From an uncultured cyanobacterium (GTDB lineage Bacteria > Cyanobacteriota > Cyanobacteriia > PCC-6307 > Cyanobiaceae): DNA of 64,000 bases. Shown piece by piece: positions 1-7,926 of the stretch. The position numbers and the translations under genes are program-made. Location: NCBI GenBank assembly GCA_903935205.1, contig CAIZQU010000081.1, positions 1 to 64,000 of the forward strand. The letters are read 5' to 3'. The notes below the pieces were generated by a model. It saw nothing but the letters and a program-made list of their open reading frames with translations, was not told where the DNA came from and searched no databases. Each line of letters starts with the position of its first letter. The stretch's first letter is position 1.

Positions 1-195
1 ACCATCCCGCAGCAGCAGCCCATACACCGCCCAGGTGGCGATGCCGACGGTGAGCAGGCCATAGGTCCGCAGTGAAATGCCGCTGACATCAGCTCCTTGC
101 AGGGTTTTGAACGCCTGGGGAAAGAAGCTGGCCGTGGTGAGGATGGCGGCCCCATAACCCAGGATTGAGACGGGAGATCCTGCTGGAGGTGCCAT
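1..195 (-). CDS. SemiSWEET-like (MtN3/PQ-loop) transporter, partial
   Basis: Reading the minus strand from an ATG at 195 gives 65 codons open to the window edge; the ORF track misses it because it has no stop inside the window. The N-terminus has the SemiSWEET pattern: a first membrane helix with 'ASFFPQAFKTLQ', then 'DVSGISLRTY' and a second helix with 'GIATWAVYGLLL'. The F-P-Q proline-containing segment is the PQ-loop hallmark. SemiSWEETs are small three-helix proteins (about 85-100 aa) that dimerise to move sugars passively across the inner membrane; the third helix would lie outside the window. Substrate cannot be read from sequence. Confidence 0.8.
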   Translation of the reverse strand, partial: MAPPAGSPVSILGYGAAILTTASFFPQAFKTLQGADVSGISLRTYGLLTVGIATWAVYGLLLRDG

Positions 196-302
196 GGCTG
201 CCGCAGACCGATGGCTCCAGCTTGCAGCAGCAGGCAGCGGCAACCTGGCGCCGGAGTGGATCGGCGGGCCAAGATCTGAACAATCACCACCTTTCCACGG
301 CC

Positions 303-860
303 ATGCGCCCCCCCCTCGACCCCCGGGCCATGGAGGAGAACGACAGCCCGGGAAGGCCTCCTCGGGCGTTGATGCTCCCCCCCGATCGGCCACCGCTGCC
401 GATGGGTTTTGTCGCCCCCCCGGGCACTCCCCCGTGGCTGTCGTGGCTGCAGGTGGGTCTGACGACGATGCTGGCGGTTCTGTTGGCGGTGAGCCTGGTG
501 CGCAGCCGGGAGCAGAGCATCGAGACCCAGCGCCTTCGGCAGCGCATCAGGCTGCTGGAGGCCAACCGAAGTTTTGATCGCAGCGCGGCCCAGGACGAGC
601 AGATCCAATCGGTGATCGGCAGGGTGCAGACCCTTGAGGAGGTGGTTTCCCGCCGCCTGCAGGCTTCAGAGCGGGAACGGCAGCGGTTGGAGCAGCAGCT
701 CCTCGAGCTTCACACCAACCCCAGGCCCGGGCGCCTCAGCCCTGGCATCGCTCCCCAGGTGCCGCTGCCGGCGCCCTCAGCCTCGCCGCAACCCCAGGGT
801 GCCCCCAAGCCCTCGGCCATCAACACGATGCCGTTGCGCCCGCCACAGCAACTCCCGTGA
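303..860 (+). CDS. Hypothetical single-pass membrane protein with coiled coil
   Basis: 185 aa from the ATG at 303; the track ORF opens at 165 but its upstream part overlaps the start of the divergent SemiSWEET-like gene. The N-terminal third is proline-rich. One hydrophobic helix follows ('WLQVGLTTMLAVLLAVSLV'), then about 80 residues rich in Arg, Glu, Gln and Leu in a coiled-coil pattern, and a Pro/Ser/Ala-rich tail. This suggests a membrane-anchored protein with an extended soluble stalk. No family was recognised and no function is proposed. A start at the internal ATG at 330 is also possible. Confidence 0.55.
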   Translation: MRPPLDPRAMEENDSPGRPPRALMLPPDRPPLPMGFVAPPGTPPWLSWLQVGLTTMLAVLLAVSLVRSREQSIETQRLRQRIRLLEANRSFDRSAAQDEQIQSVIGRVQTLEEVVSRRLQASERERQRLEQQLLELHTNPRPGRLSPGIAPQVPLPAPSASPQPQGAPKPSAINTMPLRPPQQLP

Positions 861-1227
861 GCGGCGGACGGCCTGGGGGTGCGGCGTCAGGATCGGCGGC
901 GCCACTTGGATCTGACGGACGGGCAGTTCTCCATCGGATCGCGGCCCCTGGCGGAGCGCAATGACGGGGAGGGTTCACGGTTGACCGCAGGAATCGATGC
1001 CGAACCTCTCTGGACCTTTCTGCCGCATGGCGTTGTGTCTTGCCGGGCTTGATTCCTCTGGATCCTCTGGATCCTCTGGACCAACAGGATCGGGACCTCT
1101 GGCTCGCCTTTCCAATCCGGAGCTGGAGGACGCAACAAACTCCAGGCAAGGTGGTGCTGGACGCTGGGCGTTAAATGCTCAGAATAACGCCATGATCTGC
1201 TCCTGAACCTTGAATCGCAAGGCGGGT
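861..1227. other. Intergenic region without a convincing gene
   Basis: Small ORFs exist on both strands (997-1206 plus, 887-1342 minus), but their translations are low complexity and match nothing recognised. The region holds the 9-bp tandem repeat listed separately and separates two convergent genes. Confidence 0.5.
1054..1080. repeat. Three perfect 9-bp tandem repeats (TCCTCTGGA)
   Basis: Three head-to-tail copies of TCCTCTGGA lie between two convergent genes. The unit contains overlapping GGATCC sites at its junctions. No regulatory role can be shown. Confidence 0.85.
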
Positions 1228-2100
1228 TCAGCCCTTCACCGCATCGGCGGTGGCGCTGGGCAGGATGTAGCGCTGCAACGCGATAAACAACAGCAGCACA
1301 GGCAGAATTGATACCACCGAACCCGCCGCCACCAGGCGCCAATCGAGGGAGAAGCTGCTGGCCAGTTGTTGAAGACCGATCGGTAGGGTGTAGAGGGAAG
1401 GATCATCGATGATGATCAGCGGCCAGAGAAAATCACTCCAGGTGCCGATGAACACAAACGTCGCCAGCGTGATCAGATCAGCCCGAGCCGCTGGCACCAT
1501 CACGTTCCACCACTCCCCCACTGGCGTGCAGCCATCGATGCGGGCAGCCTCCTCCAGTTCCACCGGCACCGCCAGGAAGCTCTGACGCAGCAGAAAGATG
1601 CCGAAGGCGGTGGCGGCCTGGGGCAGGATCAAGGCCCAGAGGCTGTTACGCAGGCCGATCTGCACCATCAGCAGATACAGCGGGATCATCACCACCTGAA
1701 AGGGAATCAGGATTGTGGCCACCACCACCGCCAACACCGGGCCCCGCCCCCGGAAGCGCAACCTGGCCAGGGGATAGGCGGCCAGGGAACAGAAAAGAAG
1801 GTTGGCCAGCACCGCCAGAGCGCTGACGATGGCGCTGTTGCGCAGGTAGGTCGCCATCGGCTGGGAGGCGAACAACTGGCGGTAGGCCGCCAGTCCTGGT
1901 TGCCGCGGCAACAGGTCCGGCGGACTGGTGAAGATGTTCTCGCTGGGGCCCTTGAGCGAGGTGCTCACCAGCCAGAGCAAGGGAAGCAACACCGCCAGGG
2001 CCAGCAGCAGCAGCAGGGCCAGCTGCAGGGCGATGGCGAGCCGGGATCGGCGCAGGCCGCTGGCGCGCATGGGGGGCAGGGGGCGGACGGGCTGGATCAT
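1228..2100 (-). CDS. Carbohydrate ABC transporter permease, MalG/LacG family
   Basis: 290 aa from the ATG at 2100; the track start 13 codons upstream is less likely because the normal N-terminus (a short basic stretch, then helix 1) begins here. Six hydrophobic segments are visible. The cytoplasmic EAA loop 'ELEEAARIDGCTPVGEWW' is the contact site for the ATPase subunit in sugar permeases of the binding-protein-dependent type. It would pair with a MalF/UgpA-type permease, a solute-binding protein and an ATPase, none of which is adjacent. A MalF-type permease does occur at 44276-45211. Substrate (glucosylglycerol, sucrose, trehalose or other) is not determinable here. Confidence 0.88.
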   Translation of the reverse strand: MIQPVRPLPPMRASGLRRSRLAIALQLALLLLLALAVLLPLLWLVSTSLKGPSENIFTSPPDLLPRQPGLAAYRQLFASQPMATYLRNSAIVSALAVLANLLFCSLAAYPLARLRFRGRGPVLAVVVATILIPFQVVMIPLYLLMVQIGLRNSLWALILPQAATAFGIFLLRQSFLAVPVELEEAARIDGCTPVGEWWNVMVPAARADLITLATFVFIGTWSDFLWPLIIIDDPSLYTLPIGLQQLASSFSLDWRLVAAGSVVSILPVLLLFIALQRYILPSATADAVKG

Positions 2101-2179
2101 CGCGCGCTCCCCGCAGGGAGAGGAACAGCGCAGGCCCAACCCTGCCGAGCCGCCAGCGGCCTGTCAGCCAGAGCCCTTG

Positions 2180-2839
2180 TCAGGGCGTTTTGTAGGGGAG
2201 CGAGGAGTGGTGCAGCACGATGCGGATCTGACCATCAGGCTCCCGCAGAAAGCCCCAGGTCTTGTCGACCGTGGTCAGCTTGCCGCTGCTGTCGATGAGG
2301 TCGACGTTTCCCATGGTGATCGCGAACTGACCGTGCCGCTGGATCACCTGGTTGCGCACGTTGCAGCTGGTCCAGGGCTTGATCGCGAAACCCTTGTCCA
2401 GCGGGTAGGCGGGATCACCGCCAACGAAATAGGCCAGGGCCCCAGCCTTGGTGGGCCGGAAGGTCTGCGTGCCACTGGTGAGGGTCGGTTTGAAGGCCAC
2501 AGCCCCGTACGCATAGCCATAGGCCTGATCGAGGGCGCTGATCGCGGCGGCTCGCGCAGCCTTGTCACCATTGCTGCGATAGGCCCTGCTGATACCCAGC
2601 AGGGCGTTGCACCAGCCGAGCTGGGCCTCGATGACCTCCGCCTCGCTCAGGGTGGTGTCCATCCGCTGCACCGTATCGGCAGCGGGGACCGGGTTTTGGA
2701 CCGACCGCGGAGCGGAGGTTGGAGCCTGGGTGGGGGCCGCCGTGGGCAGGGGGGTGCTGATCGCAGGCGGACTGGCCAGGGCGCAGAGCCCAAGGGTCAG
2801 GAGGGCAGAGAGCCGCCGAGGGCTGGAAGACCGGGTCAT
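2180..2839 (-). CDS. Exported SnoaL/NTF2-like protein (DUF4440-type)
   Basis: 219 aa starting at the ATG at 2839; the 394-aa track ORF extends upstream into thiD and that part is spurious. Residues 1-30 form a signal peptide (basic start, then 'ALLTLGLCALASPPA'), followed by a Pro/Thr-rich linker. The mature part has an NTF2-like pattern: an early helix with 'CNALLGISRAYRSNGD' and a final strand 'IRIVLHHSSLPY', which is characteristic of the SnoaL-like proteins of cyanobacteria and proteobacteria. Some relatives carry the label phosphoribosyl-AMP cyclohydrolase in databases, which is not supported by this fold. Likely periplasmic or lumenal; function unknown. Confidence 0.7.
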   Translation of the reverse strand: MTRSSSPRRLSALLTLGLCALASPPAISTPLPTAAPTQAPTSAPRSVQNPVPAADTVQRMDTTLSEAEVIEAQLGWCNALLGISRAYRSNGDKAARAAAISALDQAYGYAYGAVAFKPTLTSGTQTFRPTKAGALAYFVGGDPAYPLDKGFAIKPWTSCNVRNQVIQRHGQFAITMGNVDLIDSSGKLTTVDKTWGFLREPDGQIRIVLHHSSLPYKTP

Positions 2840-2940
2840 CGGGCACGGCAGGAGAGGGCGGCGGGAGTGTAAAAAGATTTCAGACCGTCTGGGCCTGGAT
2901 CCGGCGATTCCAGGCGGCCAGGAGCGGACTCGATCACCTT

Positions 2941-3807
2941 CTATCGCCCGTTCTGTTCGAGGACATCGAGGGCCACCGGCCCCCAGGGGCTGCCCTCTGG
3001 CGTTGCCGCCGCATCCACGAGCTGAAACCAATGGCAGAGAGGCCCCTGCCCGTGACCGATGGCCAGCGATCGCCGCAGGCCCCCCTCCACGAAGCGCTTG
3101 GCCTGCGCCACCGCCTCCTGCAGCGCCAGACCTCGAGCCCTGCCGGCCGTGATCGCCGCCCCCAGGGTGCAACCACTGCCGTGGGTGTGGGGGGTGGCTA
3201 TCGGGGTGTGGCGCAGCCAGCGCCCAGGCTCGCTGCCGCTGAGCAGGTAATCCCAACCCCGCAGCTCCGCCAGCCCACCCCCCTTGATCAGCACCGCCGC
3301 CGGTCCCATCGCCAGCAACCGTTCCGCCGCCCTCTCCACCCCAGCCCGATCCTGGATCGGACAATCCGCCAGCAGCCGGGCCTCGTGCAGGTTGGGGGTG
3401 AGCAATTCAGCCTGGGGCAGCAGCTGGCTTCGATAGGCCGCAATCGCCGTTGGCTCGAGCAGCACCGCTCCGGTGCGCGAGACCATCACCGGGTCGATCA
3501 GCTTGGCCAGGGCCAGGGGGGCCAAGGCGGCGGCGGTGGCCTCGATCAGCTCCTCGTTGAGCAGCATGCCGGTCTTGACGGCGGCGACGGCCAGGTCGCT
3601 CAGCACAGCCTCGATCTGGGCGGTGAGTGACTCCGCCGGCAGGGCATCGACCCGGAGGACGCCCAGGGTGTTCTGAGCCGTGACACAGGTCAGGGCCGAA
3701 CAGCCGTGGACCCCCAGGGCGCTGAAGGTCTTGATGTCAGCCTGGATTCCGGCTCCACCACCGGAATCACTGCCACCGATGGTCAGGGCAATGGCGGTGC
3801 CGGCCAT
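2941..3807 (-). CDS. thiD: Hydroxymethylpyrimidine (phosphate) kinase
   Basis: 288 aa from the ATG at 3807. ThiD phosphorylates HMP and HMP-phosphate to HMP-pyrophosphate for thiamine synthesis in the cytosol. The N-terminus carries the ribokinase-family signature '[20 protein letters not shown]', and the C-terminal anion hole and catalytic loop is '[11 protein letters not shown]' with the general acid region intact. Length fits the family. The start was chosen because the protein sequence characteristic of ThiD begins there and the upstream 22 codons are arginine/serine-rich and non-conserved. It lies 28 nt downstream of the cyclophilin gene on the same strand, so the two may be co-transcribed. 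Confidence 0.95.
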   Translation of the reverse strand: MAGTAIALTIGGSDSGGGAGIQADIKTFSALGVHGCSALTCVTAQNTLGVLRVDALPAESLTAQIEAVLSDLAVAAVKTGMLLNEELIEATAAALAPLALAKLIDPVMVSRTGAVLLEPTAIAAYRSQLLPQAELLTPNLHEARLLADCPIQDRAGVERAAERLLAMGPAAVLIKGGGLAELRGWDYLLSGSEPGRWLRHTPIATPHTHGSGCTLGAAITAGRARGLALQEAVAQAKRFVEGGLRRSLAIGHGQGPLCHWFQLVDAAATPEGSPWGPVALDVLEQNGR

Positions 3808-3835
3808 GGGCTTGGGGCGCGAACGTCCCTGCCCC

Positions 3836-4276
3836 TCACTCCTGAACGGTGACCTTCTGGATGCGGCTGCCATTGCGAAGCTTCAACACCACATCCATGT
3901 CGCCGGTGTGGCCGAAGACGGTGTGCTTGCCGTCGAGATGGGGTTGGGCCGCATGGCACAGGAAAAACTGACTGCCGCCGGTGTTGCGGCCGGCATGGGC
4001 CATGGAGAGGGAGCCGGCCTGATGGCGGTTGGGGTTGATCTCGCAGGGAATGGTGTAACCGGGGCCACCGGTGCCGGCCACACCCCGGGCACCTTCGCGG
4101 CTGTTGGGGCAGCCGCCCTGGGCCATGAAGCCATCGATCACCCGGTGAAAAGCCAGACCGTCGTAAAAGCCTTCATTGGCCAGCTTGACGAAATTGGCCA
4201 CGGTCCCCGGGGCGTCGGCGTCGAAGAGTTCGAGGGTGATGGTGCCGGCATCGGTTTCCATCAGGGCCGTGGTCAT
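3836..4276 (-). CDS. Cyclophilin-type peptidyl-prolyl cis-trans isomerase
   Basis: 146 aa from the ATG at 4276 (an in-frame ATG at 4261 is an alternative). This is a small PpiB-like cyclophilin that would catalyse proline isomerisation in folding proteins in the cytosol; no signal peptide is seen. The core motif '[15 protein letters not shown]' contains the catalytic Arg and Phe/Gln residues, and '[23 protein letters not shown]' style residues follow in the usual order with the Trp replaced by His in the cyclosporin-contact loop. The track ORF extends 70 codons further upstream without family similarity. Confidence 0.93.
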   Translation of the reverse strand: MTTALMETDAGTITLELFDADAPGTVANFVKLANEGFYDGLAFHRVIDGFMAQGGCPNSREGARGVAGTGGPGYTIPCEINPNRHQAGSLSMAHAGRNTGGSQFFLCHAAQPHLDGKHTVFGHTGDMDVVLKLRNGSRIQKVTVQE

Positions 4277-4472
4277 GGCGAGGCGTTGAACTGCGCCAAT
4301 CCTGGCAGAGGCCCCAGATCGGCCGGGTGGTCTGGCCTTCCGCGCTGCCGCCTGGACCCGCTCAGTCGGATCGTCGAGAGCCCGCGGGCGTCCATGGGCA
4401 TGGCCGCGGCGGGGTCGGTCGGTCCTGTCAAGTTCCTGCTGTAGACCAGTTGGACCTCTCCAGGCGCCGCGA

Positions 4473-5399
4473 ATGAGCACCAGCAACGCGTCCGATCTCG
4501 CCCAGGCCCGCCTCGGCGTGCTTGGCGGCAGTGGTCTCTACGCCATGGAGGGCCTTGAGGATGTGCGGGAGATCAGGGTCGAGACCCCCTACGGCAGCCC
4601 CTCGGACCAGCTGCGTCTGGGTCGGATCGGTGATCTGGAGGTTGTCTTTCTGGCCCGCCACGGCCGTCACCACGCCTTCACGCCCACGGAAGTGCCCTAC
4701 CGCGCCAACCTCTGGGCCCTGCGCTCCCTCGGCGTGCGCTGGATCCTCTCGGTTTCGGCGGTGGGGTCGCTGCAGGAGCGGTTCCGCCCCCTCGACATGG
4801 TGGTGCCGGATCAGTTCATTGACCGCACTCACCAGCGACCGCTCAGCTTTTTCGGCGAAGGCTTGGTGGCCCATGTGGGCGTGGCCGATCCTTTCTGCCC
4901 TGTTCTCAGTCGCATTCTGGCGGATGTCGGGGAGAGCCTGATGCCTGAGGGTCGCAGCCTGCACCGGGGCGGCACCTATCTCTGCATGGAGGGCCCGGCG
5001 TTCTCGACCCGGGCCGAGTCGGAGCTTTATCGCGCCTGGGGGTGTGCGGTGATCGGCATGACCAACCACACCGAGGCCCGCTTGGCCCGGGAGGCGGAGA
5101 TGGCCTACTCGACCCTGGCCATGGTCACCGACTACGACTGCTGGCACCAGGAACACGACGCCGTGACGGTGGAGATGGTGATCGCCAACCTGCGCTCCAA
5201 CGCTGACCTCGCCCAGCGGATCGTGGCCATGGCTGCCGAACGGATCGCCGTGCTCAGACCACCCAGCAGCGCCCACCAGGCCCTGCGCCATGCGCTGATG
5301 ACCCCCCAGGAGGCCGTGCCCCCCGAGACCCTGCAACGCACAGCCCTGTTCACCAGCCCCTACTGGGGGGGAACTGGGGCAGAGGTCAGCAACAGCTGA
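4473..5399 (+). CDS. mtnP: S-methyl-5'-thioadenosine phosphorylase
   Basis: 308 aa. The enzyme splits methylthioadenosine with phosphate into adenine and methylthioribose-1-phosphate, the first step in recovering methionine and purine from polyamine and SAM use. Family features are the N-terminal '[15 protein letters not shown]' phosphate loop, '[19 protein letters not shown]', and the purine-site region '[17 protein letters not shown]', where MTAP proteins have a conserved N-x-x-E pattern. Divergent from the cyclophilin gene with about 200 bp between. A DUF4177-like gene starts 9 nt downstream, so the two are probably co-transcribed. Confidence 0.93.
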   Translation: MSTSNASDLAQARLGVLGGSGLYAMEGLEDVREIRVETPYGSPSDQLRLGRIGDLEVVFLARHGRHHAFTPTEVPYRANLWALRSLGVRWILSVSAVGSLQERFRPLDMVVPDQFIDRTHQRPLSFFGEGLVAHVGVADPFCPVLSRILADVGESLMPEGRSLHRGGTYLCMEGPAFSTRAESELYRAWGCAVIGMTNHTEARLAREAEMAYSTLAMVTDYDCWHQEHDAVTVEMVIANLRSNADLAQRIVAMAAERIAVLRPPSSAHQALRHALMTPQEAVPPETLQRTALFTSPYWGGTGAEVSNS

Positions 5400-5408
5400 G
5401 GCTGAGCG

Positions 5409-6377
5409 ATGGACAACCACGCCGTCAGCAGCCCGGAGCCCTGGGAGTACCGGGTGATTCATCTCAACGTCGAGCCTGGTCCGGCTCAAGCGGCTTCAGC
5501 CCCGCCTCGGGAGGCTGACGGCGCTGCTGCGGAGGAGCAGGGCGGCAGCCGCCCGGTGTTTTCTGAGGCCTTTCTCAAAAAGGAATTTCCCCGCTTCTAC
5601 GAAGCTCGGCCCGAGGCCGCGGCCACCCCTGCTCCCGGCCAGAGCGGCCAGGCCCTGCACCCGGCCCAGCAGCTTCAGAATTTTCTCAACGCCCACGGGG
5701 TTCAGGGCTGGGAGCTGATCGGTCTGTTCCCTGTGGGCAGCCTGACGATGCTGTTCTTCCGTCGCCGCCTGGGACCATCCCCCGCCCCTGGTTCCTCCGA
5801 GCCTGGTGCCAGCAGGCCAGCGGCCGAACCTCCAACGGCTTTCGCCCCAGGGCCATCCGGCGGCTCCCCAGCCCCGCCGTTGGCACCCGGGGCGCTTCTG
5901 GAGAGCCTGCAGGCCAGGCTCACCGCCCTGGAGCAGACCCTGAGGGATCGGGACGATCGCGCCACGGTTTCCCCTGCCCAGCCGGGCCGCCGCTCCGGCG
6001 AAAGCTCCAGCGGCAGGGGCGGATCGGCCGGACGATCCCCTACCCGGGCCAGCCGACCAGGCTCTGTCTCCATCGATGGGCAGGACGCGGCAAGCACCCC
6101 GCTGCCGGGAGACAAAGGCGAGGTGCTCAAGGCCGGCCAGCTGGCGCGGCTCGCGAGGGAAACGGCCCTCTCCAGCAGCGCCGCCGCCAGGGCCCTCGGC
6201 CTGCGCTCGGCCGCCAGCCTTGCCAACCACGGCGCCCGTTATGGCTATCGACCGGGCCTCTGCAAGCGAGGAACCCGGGGCTTGGTGGCCGTCTACAGCG
6301 GCCTTGGCGCGCCTGAACGGGGCGGGAAGCCTCGCCGCCTCTGGATCGTGGTGCCGGAGGAGCGGCTGAAGATGTGA
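5409..6377 (+). CDS. Hypothetical protein with DUF4177-like N-terminal domain
   Basis: 322 aa. The N-terminus 'WEYRVIHLNVE' and, about 95 residues later, 'AHGVQGWELIGLFPVGSLTMLFFRR' together look like a DUF4177-type small beta-alpha domain with an insertion of about 80 residues. A long Pro/Gly/Ser-rich linker follows. The last 90 residues form a second ordered block ('ETALSSSAAARALGLRSAASLANHGARYGY') that resembles a helix-turn-helix-like segment ending in a basic beta region. Function unknown. The minus-strand ORF over the same bases (5496-6380) is a GC-driven shadow. Coding on the plus strand is favoured by the 9-nt spacing after mtnP. Confidence 0.65.
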   Translation: MDNHAVSSPEPWEYRVIHLNVEPGPAQAASAPPREADGAAAEEQGGSRPVFSEAFLKKEFPRFYEARPEAAATPAPGQSGQALHPAQQLQNFLNAHGVQGWELIGLFPVGSLTMLFFRRRLGPSPAPGSSEPGASRPAAEPPTAFAPGPSGGSPAPPLAPGALLESLQARLTALEQTLRDRDDRATVSPAQPGRRSGESSSGRGGSAGRSPTRASRPGSVSIDGQDAASTPLPGDKGEVLKAGQLARLARETALSSSAAARALGLRSAASLANHGARYGYRPGLCKRGTRGLVAVYSGLGAPERGGKPRRLWIVVPEERLKM

Positions 6378-6512
6378 CAACCGCCGGAGCCGGGCCCGGC
6401 GGAGCCAACCCGCTGCGGCGTTCGCTGCGCAACGATCGGAGCGCCTCCCCTGATGCCGACCGTTCCAGGGAGACCGCAGGGCCAGACTCCTCTGCCCCTG
6501 GTCCGGCTGCCC

Positions 6513-7463
6513 TCAGGCGGCCGGACCAGGGGCCGCCGAACCAGGGGACGTTGCCGCCAGGGCGCGGCGCAGGGAGGGGCCATGGGCGGCCAGGTGGCGG
6601 CTGGCGCCAGCGGCGTCGAGGCCGGTGGCGTGCATCAACAGGGCCAGCTTCACCGAGCCACCGGCAGCGTTGAGCAGGGCCGCCCCTTCCTCCCGGCCCA
6701 TGCCCTGCAGATCCCGGAGGATGCGCAGAGCCCGGTCCTCGAGCTTGCTGTTGGTCACCGCCACGTCGACCATCCGGTTGCCATGCACCTTGCCCAGACG
6801 CACCATCACCCCTGTGGACAGGATGTTGAGGGCCATCTTGGTGGCGGTTCCTGCCTTCAGGCGCGTCGAACCGGTGACCAGTTCAGGCCCCGTCAGCAAG
6901 CGGATGTCGATGGCGCAGGGCATCGGCGCTTGCTCGGCGGGCACACAGGCCAGGGCGATCGCCAGGGCGCCGATGGTGCAGGCGTGGCTGAGGCCTCCAA
7001 GCACATAGGGGGTCGTGCCACCGGCGGCGATCCCCACCAGGCAGTCGGCTGGCCCGAAGCCGCGGGCCTCCAGATCGCTGCGGCCAGCATCGAAACGGTC
7101 CTCCAGTCCCTCGGAGCTGCGCAGCAGCGCCGGGGCGCCCCCGGCCAGGACCCCTTGCACGAGTTCCGGGGGCGTGCAGAAGGTGGGGGGACATTCGGCG
7201 GCATCCAGCACCCCGAGCCGGCCGGAGGTGCCGGCCCCCAGGTAGAAGAGCCGTCCGCCCCGGGACAATCGATCGGCGATCGCGTCCACGGCGGCACTGA
7301 GGGCCGGGGCCGCCGCCGCCACGGCTCGCTGGGGCTCGCGGTCGTTGTCGCAGAAGAGCTGAACCAGGGCGTCGGTATCGAGCCGATCGAGATCCTCGCT
7401 GGCCGGATTGGCCTGCTCCGTGAGCAGATGGCCGCGGTCTGCCGAGGGGTTGGAACCGTTCAT
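6513..7463 (-). CDS. murQ: N-acetylmuramic acid 6-phosphate etherase
   Basis: 316 aa. MurQ cleaves the lactyl ether of MurNAc-6-phosphate to give GlcNAc-6-phosphate and lactate during peptidoglycan recycling. The SIS sugar-phosphate domain is clear: 'RLFYLGAGTSGRLGVLDAAECPPTF' contains the family signature, followed by 'GIAAGGTTPYVLGGL' and 'NILSTGVMVRLGKVHGNRMVD'. Length is normal. The gene overlaps the upstream DUF3110 gene by 4 nt (ATGA), a sign of translational coupling, and is the last gene of the dnaK-dnaJ-DUF3110-murQ series. Confidence 0.95.
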   Translation of the reverse strand: MNGSNPSADRGHLLTEQANPASEDLDRLDTDALVQLFCDNDREPQRAVAAAAPALSAAVDAIADRLSRGGRLFYLGAGTSGRLGVLDAAECPPTFCTPPELVQGVLAGGAPALLRSSEGLEDRFDAGRSDLEARGFGPADCLVGIAAGGTTPYVLGGLSHACTIGALAIALACVPAEQAPMPCAIDIRLLTGPELVTGSTRLKAGTATKMALNILSTGVMVRLGKVHGNRMVDVAVTNSKLEDRALRILRDLQGMGREEGAALLNAAGGSVKLALLMHATGLDAAGASRHLAAHGPSLRRALAATSPGSAAPGPAA

Positions 7464-7876
7464 ACCAAACCCTCCAGGCGACGGCGGAAGGCCTCCAGCT
7501 CAGGATCGGCCTCGCCCTGGTCATCCCCCGGACGGCCTCCATCGGCGGGGCTGTCGCTGCGTTCCTTCCAGTGGCTCACATCCATGTTGCGTTCAGGCGG
7601 AGCAATCAGAAGCCGTTCCTCGTCACTGCGGGGAAGGAAGCCGGCAGGAACGAAACGGGCCTCGTAGCCAGCCTCGTTGCAGAACAGCTCAATCTCCTGG
7701 CGGTCCAGGGCTTCGACGGTGGGCACGGGAAAATCCTGCGCCTCCAACAGGCCGGCGTAACGCTCAGCATCATCCGGATCTTCGAAGAGAAGCACCACGG
7801 TTCGCCCCTGAAGCTCGATCGAGTGGATGCCCTCCTGATCGCTTCCGGCGTCAAAGAGCAGCACATGCACCCGCAT
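7460..7876 (-). CDS. DUF3110 family protein
   Basis: 138 aa from the ATG at 7876. DUF3110 proteins are found in cyanobacteria and plastids. Visible features are the N-terminal 'MRVHVLLFDAGSDQEGIHSI' strand, 'VVLLFEDPDDAERYAGLLEAQDFP' and 'EIELFCNEAGYEARFVPAG', typical of this small alpha/beta domain, plus an acidic C-terminal tail. It sits directly behind dnaJ and overlaps murQ by 4 nt, so it is part of the chaperone operon. A DnaK/DnaJ-linked role is inference from position only. Confidence 0.85.
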   Translation of the reverse strand: MRVHVLLFDAGSDQEGIHSIELQGRTVVLLFEDPDDAERYAGLLEAQDFPVPTVEALDRQEIELFCNEAGYEARFVPAGFLPRSDEERLLIAPPERNMDVSHWKERSDSPADGGRPGDDQGEADPELEAFRRRLEGLV

Positions 7877-7926
7877 CGGGGAGGGAATCCCGGCCATCCG
7901 CCAGCAGCAACGCTGGCGTCAGTGTG

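Noticed and set aside
2180-3364. 394-aa minus-strand ORF
   Set aside because: The first 175 residues are an out-of-frame reading of thiD; the real gene starts at 2839 with a signal peptide.
5496-6380. 294-aa minus-strand ORF
   Set aside because: It competes with the plus-strand DUF4177-like gene, which has better domain features and 9-nt spacing to mtnP.
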